Assembly: GCA_030035585.1 (NCBI GenBank) | Contig: CM057482.1 | Coordinates: forward strand, 46,109,501 to 46,173,500 | Origin: Dugong dugon | Taxonomy: Eukaryota > Chordata > Mammalia > Sirenia > Dugongidae | Reading direction: 5' to 3' | DNA length: 64,000 bases | Part shown: positions 55,731 through 64,000 of the stretch, one piece after another | Numbering within the stretch: the stretch's first letter is position 1 | Layout: the number at the start of each line of letters is the position of its first letter | Program-made: the position numbers and the translations under genes | The notes under the pieces: model-generated | The model's database searches: none | Told to the model about the DNA's origin: nothing | What the model saw: only the letters and a program-made list of their open reading frames with translations

Positions 55731-56600
55731 TGTTGCAATGGCCACACAGAATTCACTTATTAAAGATAAGTGGCTTATTAAGGAAGTTATGGTACAACTC
55801 GGGATCAGGATCAACATGCTAGAACTCAGGATCAGGATCAGGAAGCATGTAGGCAGTCTCCCTTCTTCAGTGCAGGACAGCTCGCTCAGCTCCTCTCAGC
55901 CATGCAGGCCTCTTCTTGGCCCCCTCAGGATAGGCTCCTCTTGGCCCTGCTGTCTGTCACCACCAACTCTGCCACAGGCCTCTTCCTGGCCTGTCACTGC
56001 CGACTCTGCCACTGGGCCCCATCGGGGCCTGTTGCTGTCTTCAGTGTTATAATGCTTGACCCGTGTAATGGCTCTTTTAGGAGGTTCTTGACTCCTCTCT
56101 CTCTGCTTCTCTCTTGTTTCTTCCTTCTGCTGCTTCTTGCTGCTTCTCTTCCTGTTTCTTTCTGTCTGAAAGACCCCTGTGGGATTTGTTGCATATATAC
56201 ACAACTTTTTGTCAGTTTCGAGGCATGGCCCTCCCACCAGGGCCATGAACTGACCAGTCTCCTCTTGGTAGGCCACAGACACTTCATTTACATAGTAGGC
56301 TGCAGTAACTTCATTTGTATAGTCTGTAGCCACTTCATTTGTGTAGTATATCGACCAATCCCTGCAAGGTGTATACCAGTCACAGGGCGGGCAGCAGCCC
56401 AGGACCAGACAAAAGTATCAGACCAAGTTGTTTACAGCTTACCTGGAAAATGTAACAAAGCCCGTGGGGTAGAAAACTAGAGCAAAGGTAACTCCTCAGT
56501 GCTTAAGAGAAAAGTCTCTCACGTCTCAAAAGTCTCTCAGTTCCAAAGAACCAAGGCAAAAGGCCCCATAAAGAAACTATTTTCACCACAGTTGCACTAA
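55731..56600 (-). mobile_element. CT-rich repeat-bearing block, possible unclassified LTR
   Basis: A compositionally distinct, GC- and CT-rich segment in AT-rich intron. In reverse orientation it would end ggccattgcaaca, with TTTAATAAGT just before, like an LTR end with a polyadenylation signal. It contains three 24-27 bp repeats with aaatgaagt (about 56275-56345, minus strand) and three imperfect repeats of about 40 bp with cctcttcttggcc (about 55905-56010). The 192- and 145-codon open frames on opposite strands look incidental. I cannot name a family, and the right boundary is a guess. Confidence 0.4.
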
Positions 56601-58140
56601 AAGTAACTAACAAAAAGTAACCAGGAATTAGGAAAAAATGATGCTTGCATCTGGCACATAAATCAGCCCTTTTTTTTTTTTTTAATGCTTTTATCCTTGA
56701 AAAGTTGTTTTGTGTACCAAAAAGGGAAGGATTTTTATCCCAAATTGAAAACATTAAAGCAACCTCTGTTGTACTTTAACTGCTAAAAGTATGAACAAAA
56801 ACAGAAATATGTGCTACATATAACCAGTATGATGTGCTTAAAACTTGTGATTCAAGTATGGCCAAGTTGTTTTTTTCCTCCCCTTTAAAATTTTTATTTC
56901 TCCTCCATTGCTTTATTGCTTTATTAGAATGAAATTTAGTATTTCTTCTTAGGTCTATCCTATTTGCAACCTGCACTGTTCTGAAATCTCTGTGCTTTTT
57001 GGTCCAAGGTAGAGGTGGGAAGGAGCAGATCACCTTCTTCCTACAGCAGACACAGAGGGAACCAGAGTCTCTTCACTCTGGACTTCTGCTGTTACTTACT
57101 ATCTCGGTTTTCAGACTTTGTGGTATAGTCTGATGGATACCAGCACAGGCTGCAGTGATTCTTCAGGGAGGCTGATCCCACTCCTTTGTCAAAGGTGCTC
57201 CACATTTGAAATCCCAGGTTACAGTTTCTAGGAATGCAAGATGGCCCAGGAACACTGGGTCAGCCCTGGTTTTACTGTCGGTTGTCTCTTCCATTATGCC
57301 TGCATCCCCAGTGATACGTCAGAGGGGGATAGAGCAGCTCTCTTTAGGAATCCTCAGAACACAGAAGGTCTCATTGTACTCCTCCCTCCCAAATAATCAG
57401 GGCTCTTCACCCCACACCACCCTCCTTAGGGGAATACATAGTAATTCTGAGTAACTTACCCTCCTAGGGAGACTCAGCTTTTCACTGATTCCACAGCAGT
57501 GTTGGTAATATAGCTGGTACTTTTCTCAGTAAAAAAGAATTTAAAAAAAAAAAAAAAATCTGTGCCTGAACACCCTCTTGGTGTCACCAGGCTAAAAACA
57601 TGGTCAGCAATATATGTAAACAAACTTTGTCTGTTTTGTGGGTTATCTACGTAACCTCGGGGGTTTATCATTTCATCGACTTAACAGATATCTGTTCAAA
57701 GTACCACCTGATGTACTAGAGGAAGTAGGGTTACAAAAGTGAACAAAATATGGACCCAGGTTTCAAGGGAGCTTATAATATTTTATGGTTTAATATTTTA
57801 AATTGCATACTTCCAAAGAAGGGACTAGACAGAGAGAAAAGAGAAGGAAGTACTGGGCACGTCAGTATCGTTACTCATTGTCCCAGTGCGCTGCCAAATG
57901 GCTAAGAAACCCAGTTAGGAGGGACAAAATCTAACCATCTGTTTGATCCTCAGCTTGCTGGATGACCACTGGATAAATGAATAAATTTTCTACCAGAGTC
58001 CTAAACTCATCTTGAGAGCCCAATCTTTTGATATCCTTTATGGACCTAGAGTTAACTTCCTTAGTTTGTCATTAAAAATCTATAATATATAGATTTTTTT
58101 TAAGTTTAGATTTTTATGCAAAATTAGCCTTGGCATACTA
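56601..58140. other. Intron 5, unclassified DNA
   Basis: Includes a GC-richer segment at 57040-57480 and an A run at about 57541-57557. Nothing recognised. Confidence 0.4.
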
Positions 58141-58545
58141 AATGCTCCCTGGGTGGTGCAGATGGCTAAGGGCCTAACTACTAACCAAAAAGTTGGCAAT
58201 TTGAATGCACCCAGAGGGACCTCGGAAGAAAGGCCTGTTGACCTGCTTCTGAAAGATACCAAAAACAAAAAACCCATTGCCTGCAAGTTGATTCCGACTT
58301 CCAACGGCCCTATAGGACAGGGGGGAACTGCCCCATAGAGTTTCCAAGGAGTGCCTGGTGGATTTGAACTGCTCTCCTTTTGGTTAGCAGCTGTAGCTCT
58401 TAACCACTATGCCACCAGGGTTTCCTCTGAAAGATAACGACCTTGAAAACCCCATGGAGGACAGTTCTACTCTGCATACATGGGGTCGCCATGAGTTGGG
58501 AGTTGACTCTACTGCAACTGGTTTTGTTTTTTGTTTTTTAATGCT
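58141..58545 (+). repeat. AfroSINE (long type) with a nested antisense AfroSINE
   Basis: The outer sense copy 58147-58539 is flanked by aatgct (58141-58146, 58540-58545). The inner antisense short-type copy 58259-58426 is flanked by ctgaaagata (58249-58258, 58427-58436). Removing the inner copy leaves a normal long-type SINE. Confidence 0.92.
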
Positions 58546-61380
58546 AATTAAATAAAACACAGATTTCTCAGAAAAATATTTTTACTATATGTATTATAAA
58601 ATCTGGTTCTAAATGGAGCTAAAACTTTTCAACTTTATTTACAAGCTGCCAAGTTTTGAAAATTGGGCAAAAACCTTGGAATAAAAATGGACATTAAAAT
58701 TATTCCAGAAGAAAAAAGTTTTGTTGTCGACCATGTATTCTCAGTGTCAAATAAATTCAGAAAAAAGTATTCCTTTTTAGGAAAGATCTGAGAGGAAAAG
58801 GTGGAAACTTTGCCAAATGTCTGCAAAGCAAAAGTTCATTGTGATGATACTTTTTTTAAAAAAATGCAAAAGGAGAAAAGTTGGACAGCCTCTACCATCA
58901 GTCATGCTCCTGGGCTTAGCACGCTGAGCTCCTTCCATAGACCATTCTTTTATGAAAAGATTTAAAAGCAGCCAACATCTTGCCACCAGAGATCCAGCAC
59001 AAAACCTTAAGGTGAACTAGTTCCAAATTCAATTCCCACTGAGTACTTCTTCTCCTCTCTTACTGTATACAATTTAATTTATTACAAGTTTGATGCTGTG
59101 TGGGGAGGTGATACCAGCCAGCACCGATGAGGTCAGGTGAAGAGAGACCTTGTGGGAGTGAGAGAGCTGGTGTGGACGTGGTGTGCAGGAGTGACTGATG
59201 GGGATTTGGATATTTTTCATTATTGTATCTCTGAAACGTATCCTTCTCATAGTCTGCCATCTACACTCTTCAGGATTATCTTTCTAAAATACAGATTTAA
59301 CAAGCTACTTGCCCAATTAAAATCCTCCATTTAAATAAATTGGTTAAAAGTACTATGATTGCTTTGATATAAGTCTATGCTGGGTTCATACCCATTTGTT
59401 TATTAATACCAGGAGTTAGGGGTATTAAATTTAAAAAACTGACGAGTATAGAAATGTTCTTAATCTTTTGAAGTGAATTTTCTTGATAATTTATAAAATG
59501 TGTTTCTCTTGGACACAACCTGTTAATGGGAATTCAGAGATTTGTTTGTTAAGTTTGGGATCTAAATCAGCTTGCAGTTTTTTAGAGGTGGCGTGGAGTG
59601 ATTTTTGTCACACCTTTGCTATCTTGGCAAAATGTTGGTTCATAGTTCATTTTTACTAACGCACTTTCAAGCATTAAACATTTTTTTGTATTGTGTAGTT
59701 TGATATATTGCATTTATTTACCAAGCTTTGGAAAAAGCAAATTTTAAATAGACACATAAACAGAGATTATATTTTCATGGTTATTTCATAGCTGTAGTTA
59801 GTTTTTCTACATTGGTTTCGGTATATTGTTGTTTTGTGATGTGTTCAGAGAATTATGGTTTTATGTCAAACTGTGATTGTAAAGAAAAATTAATACATAT
59901 TTTTATATTAATACCTGCCAAATTAAATTACCTGCCAAAATAGATATGTATTTTTATATTAATGTCTTTAATGTATAAAACATTTTATTTGTTATTTGAA
60001 CATGCTTGTTGCTTAATGCCCCTGTAAATTATGTTTTATCTTGTTAAAGGTTTTAGTTTAAATCATATTGTCTGCTTTGAAAGTAATTTTAAAGTTAATG
60101 ACAATTGTTGAGTGAAGGAAAAGCTTTTATGATTTGCCAAGGGTTGATGCAATGAGAAGCAATTAAACAAAATTTAGTTTGGTATGGTTTGTTACCAAAA
60201 CACACACCCGTGGCATCACAGTTCTTTAATATTTTTTATGAGTCCTTTTTAAAAAATCAACACTATTTTTAATTAAATAAAGCAAAATAAATTTTAAGAA
60301 GATACTTTGATGTTTTTAAGCAACTTGCTCTAGTTTTCACTGTTTACTGATTTGTAAGATGTGAGAAAACTTGAAGTCAAAACTGGCTACAGAAGTGATG
60401 AAAGGTTTAAGAAAATGAATGTACTTAAATGCTTGTAACAAATATCGGTGGTTGGTTGGTTGTCCCCCTACTTCTTAACTGGATCTGCCGACATTTCTGC
60501 TCCTGATGTATTCCAAGAGAGGATTAAATTCGGGCAGGTCTGTTTTGGTGACAGTTTTCTTTTTCTTTTCAAAGTTTGGTATTCATCACTTTAGTGTGAA
60601 CTTGCAGTACCAATATTAGTGTCTTAGTGATTAGTTTTTTAGGAATAACAGCAGGTTTTATGGCAGTCATATCATTTACTTCTATGTTTAAATATATACA
60701 TACATATTTACAAGTCCATTTTCTTTAAACAAGAGAGCTTCTGCTGTAATTTCATAGTTGTTACCATAAAATGTTGAAATAACCGGAAAATTTGTTAGAA
60801 AAGATAGCTCAAAGATTATGTGAATGATTAAAGTGATAGATCTCACAATTTTCCTTTCCTTCATCCATTCTTGCTTCCTTTTGAAATATAAATGTATATT
60901 TATATAAAGAAAGGTATACTTTTTTAATAAGTGAAGTAAGATTAAAATTTTACTTATTAAAATCTTCACTTAGGTAATAAAAGAAATGCTCTTACAGTTT
61001 TCTTTTCTGTTTACATGCTATGAGAAAGCCGTTTTAACCTAAATCAGATGACGTTGGAAAACATTTAAAAATGCGCAGTTATGCACTTTGTTGTTTATAT
61101 CCCAAAGCAAAATTATGATTTCTGTTTGCAGTTCTTCTGTTTCCTGGTATCACTAGGAGGCTGAATACTACCCGTTTGAGAATGTGAGACAGTTTTCCTG
61201 TATGAGTGCTGTATACATAACCAGTGGAGGAAGAATCATAATAATGTCTTGTATATACATGGGGTGTTGTTATCTTGTAGTCTTTATAGCACAAGAGGGC
61301 CTGCTATTGTTCAGAAATAGATTTTCATGATTTGCCTATGCTAAGTGAAATGATAGAGTGATGTGATTGAATATATATTT
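58546..61380. other. Intron 5, about 2.8 kb without recognised repeats
   Basis: The longest apparently repeat-free stretch in the window, strongly AT-rich in its right half (59640-60310). No coding signal. It may hold conserved non-coding elements, which cannot be judged from one sequence. Confidence 0.5.
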
Positions 61381-61382
61381 TA

Positions 61383-61515
61383 CACCAAACCCTTTGCCAT
61401 CAAGTCTATTCCAACTCATAGTGACCCTCTATAGGACAGAGTAGAACTGCCCCAAACGGTTTCCAGGGAACTGCTGGTGGATTCGAACTGCTGACCTTTT
61501 GTTTAGCAGCCAAGC
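61383..61515 (-). repeat. AfroSINE, short type, 5' end missing
   Basis: caccaaaccctttgccatcaag to ttttgtttagcagccaagc, then cut off before the gccaccagggctcc end. Confidence 0.85.
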
Positions 61516-61534
61516 TAGATTCTAAAAAAAAAAA

Positions 61535-61738
61535 AAAAATCCTGTTGCCATCAAGTCAATTCCAACTTAAAGCAACCTTATAGGACAGAGTAGAACTGCC
61601 TCATAGAATTTCCAAGGCTGTAAATCTTCACGGAAGCAGACTGCCACATCTTTTTCCCATGGAGTGGCTGGTAGGTTTGAACGTCCGACCTTTTGGTTAG
61701 CAGCTAAGCATTTTAACCACTGTGCCACCAGGGCTCCT
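61535..61738 (-). repeat. AfroSINE, extended subtype
   Basis: Antisense copy carrying the extra segment (ggctgtaaatcttcacggaag...cttttt) and ending gtgccaccagggctcc. Confidence 0.88.
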
Positions 61739-61827
61739 TTTACACAGATTACATTCCTAAATTATTAGTAATCTAAGAACCAAGTATTTGTATTGTATTT
61801 AGTGGGGGATAATTTGAAATATAAAAG

Positions 61828-62035
61828 TTCCCTCACCAACAGACAGTTTACACTCAGCTGCTAACTGAAAGATTGGTGGTTTGAATCAACCCAGAGACAC
61901 CTCAGAAGAAATGCCTGGCAATCTACTTCTGAAAAATTAACCATTGAAAACTCTATCGAGTGCAGTTCTCTGACACCCATGGGGTCACCGTGAGTAGGAA
62001 TTGACTCAATGACAATGGGTTTATTTATTTATTTA
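61828..62035 (+). repeat. AfroSINE, long type, (TTTA)n tail
   Basis: Sense copy with a diverged head (ttccctcaccaacagac), B box ggtttgaatc, and end gacaatgggtttatttatttatttatt. Confidence 0.85.
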
Positions 62036-62703
62036 TTAAAGTTAAATATAGAGCATAGAACACTATTACTTTTAAATGAAAGAGAAAAATGAATTTTTTA
62101 ATCTTTTCTTCTTCTGAGGGTCTTGTCATGGATTGAATTGTATCAGCCAAATTAGCACACAATCTTAACCATCAAGATCTTAATATAATAGATTCAAATA
62201 GGCTCCATAAATCAACAATTAGTAATAATCTTACCTTTTCTGTACGTCTTAAGAATTTTTTCTAAAATGCCTATCGCCACATATATATTATGTGAATGTT
62301 CTTGGTTACCTATGATGTCCTGTGAAATTGCCTTTGAACTTCATAAAGCTATTTAAGTTTCCCGTACCTAGAATTCCGTGGAACTTTAAGAACTGTAAAC
62401 TTTCAATAAAGCAAAAGCCTATAAAATTAATGTTACTTGATCTCTGTGTCTCCATTTTCTGATGTGGTAGGTAGGTTTTAACTTGATGGGTTCTGATATT
62501 CCATCTACCACTAAAATTCAACATTCTTAAATTGATGTTAACTGGCAGCTTTGATCTTACAGACATAGAATGATAGCCTTGAACATTTGCTTCCAATGCT
62601 AAAAGACATGACTTAATAGTTGAGTATGAGGGTTTAGATTATTATACAACTGTTTATTTCCTTTCCAAATTTCTGACTACTTCTAAATCAGAAACAACTG
62701 TGA
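62036..62703. other. Intron 5, unclassified DNA
   Basis: No recognised element, though 62126-62160 (catggattgaattgtatcagcc) resembles the start of the MaLR-like LTR at 31650. Confidence 0.4.
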
Positions 62704-62891
62704 AGTTATGATATATTAAAAAAAAAAAAGTTGCCATCAAATTGATTCCAACTCATAGTGACCCTATAGAACAGAGTAGAACTGCCCCATAGGGTTTCCA
62801 AGGAGCTACTGGCAGATTTGAACTGCTGACTTGTTAGTTAGCAGCCCATCTCTTAACCAGTGCACTACCAGGGCTCGGCAGTTATGATATA
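62704..62891 (-). repeat. AfroSINE, short type, 12-bp target-site duplication
   Basis: Body 62716-62879. agttatgatata at 62704-62715 and 62880-62891. Confidence 0.92.
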
Positions 62892-63104
62892 CAAGTGGAA
62901 AAACAAGAAATAGAACCTTGAGTTCCTTATCTCCAGGGCATTGTCTATAACCAGTTTACAAAGTGTGCTCTACACCTCACTCATTTTTTCTGCACATCAC
63001 TTTTAAACATCTTCCAGATAATAATACCGTTAAACTTTATGACAATACTGGTAATTTTGTTCCTGGCGTGAATTAATGATTTATTTACACTACTCCCCAT
63101 TAAT

Positions 63105-64000
63105 TTTTTAACAGCTTTATTAAGGTATAATTTACATACCATAAAACCATCTTAAGTGTATAGTTTAAAGAATTTTATTATATGTATACAGTTGAGAACC
63201 CTCACCATGATCGAGTTTTGATACACTTGCATCATCTGAAAAAGTTCCCTCATCCCTGTTTGTTGCCAACCTCTCTTCCCACCCCTAGCCAAGGACTGAT
63301 ATGCTTTCGGTCTCTATAGTTTGCCTTTTCCGGAATTGTCATATAAAATGGAGTCATGTGACATGTAGTTTTTTTGTGCCTGGCTTATTTCACTTAGCAT
63401 AACATTTTTGCATGTACGTTGTTGCATGTTTTAGTAGTTACTTTTTCTTGCCGAGTAGTAGTTTATTGTATGGATATGCCGTATTTTGTTTATTTCTTCA
63501 CCAGTTGGTTGACATTTAGATTGTTTCCACATTTGGCTGTCATGCATACTGTCGGTGTGAACATCTTTTTGTGTGGGCATATGCTGTCTCTTCTCTTGAG
63601 TAAATACCTAGCAGTAGAATTGCTGGATTGTATGGTATGTATTTGTTTAACTTTGAAAGAAACTTCCAAACTCTTTTCCAAATTGGCTATACCATTTACA
63701 TTCCCACTAGAAATGAATGAGAGTTCCAGTTTCTCCGTATCCTTGCCAGTATTTGGTATTTTCAGTTTTGTTTTTTTTTTTAATTGTAGCTGTTTTAGTG
63801 GTTGTGTTGTGGTTTTGATTAGTGTTAACCTAATTACTAATGATGATAAACATCTTTTCATGTGCTTATTTGCTGCTTGTGTATCTTCTTTGGTGAAGTA
63901 ACTGTTCAGGTCTTTTGCTCATTTTTAAATTGAATTGTTTGTGTTCTTATTACCGAGCTGTAATTATATATTTACATATTTATGCAAATATATTCCCACG
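63105..64000 (-). mobile_element. Ancient L1, 3' end and ORF2 C-terminus, runs off the window
   Basis: aacagctttattaaggtataatttacatacc, then 'ccctcatccctgtttgttgcc', 'ggagtcatgtgacatgtag' and ORF2 remnants on the minus strand (frame 63861-63490). The 160-codon plus-strand frame 63419-63901 is the antisense shadow of ORF2. Confidence 0.75.

Noticed and set aside
55902-56480. 192-codon open frame (+) and 145-codon frame (-)
   Set aside because: They overlap antisense to each other in a low-complexity repeat block, with no recognisable domain or splice context.

Overview
This window is vertebrate nuclear DNA from a placental mammal, very probably an afrotherian such as an elephant or a close relative. 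The lineage call rests on repeats: about thirty tRNA-derived SINEs of the AfroSINE type are scattered on both strands. With them are two copies of a BovB/RTE-type LINE, whose 3' tail resembles the SINE tail, plus L1s with an unusual long 3' UTR and ERVL/MaLR LTRs. There are no operons, prokaryotic genes, CRISPR arrays or RNA genes.

The only cellular protein-coding gene I can support is LRRC28 (leucine-rich repeat containing 28) on the + strand. A CpG-rich promoter (about 1690-2240) holds a non-coding first exon with a donor at 2026/2027. Coding exons follow at 6405-6632 (ATG at 6465), 33458-33498, 49339-49376 and 49983-50120. Together they encode residues 1-128 and the first base of codon 129, which is the N-terminal cap and the first four leucine-rich repeats. 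The rest of the gene lies beyond base 64000. In human, TTC23 is head-to-head with LRRC28, so the same CpG island is probably a shared promoter and bases 1 to about 1700 the start of TTC23 on the - strand. I could not assign a TTC23 exon.

Everything else is intron, and much of it is transposon. Intron 1 (2027-6404) has SINEs and a perfect 79-bp tandem duplication. Intron 2 (6633-33457, 26.8 kb) carries a solo ERVL LTR, a MaLR LTR, two RTE LINEs, an L1 of about 2.7 kb, a short L1 with clear target-site duplications, a MaLR-like LTR and many SINEs. Intron 3 (33499-49338, 15.8 kb) holds an internally deleted ERVL provirus inside an older L1, and a second young-looking L1 that appears to have carried 3' flanking DNA with it. 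It also has an L1-derived 37-bp minisatellite and two SINEs at nearly the same site. Intron 4 is only 606 bp. Intron 5 (50121 onward) contains L1 fragments, SINEs (one nested in another), a CT-rich LTR-like block I could not classify, and about 2.8 kb with no recognisable repeat.

I found no convincing undescribed biological system. The best leads are transposon events readable directly from the sequence: a twin-primed (5'-inverted) SINE, a tailless SINE, an L1 3' transduction, repeated SINE insertion at one site and a minisatellite born inside L1. The upstream-ORF-dense LRRC28 leader is the main regulatory lead.
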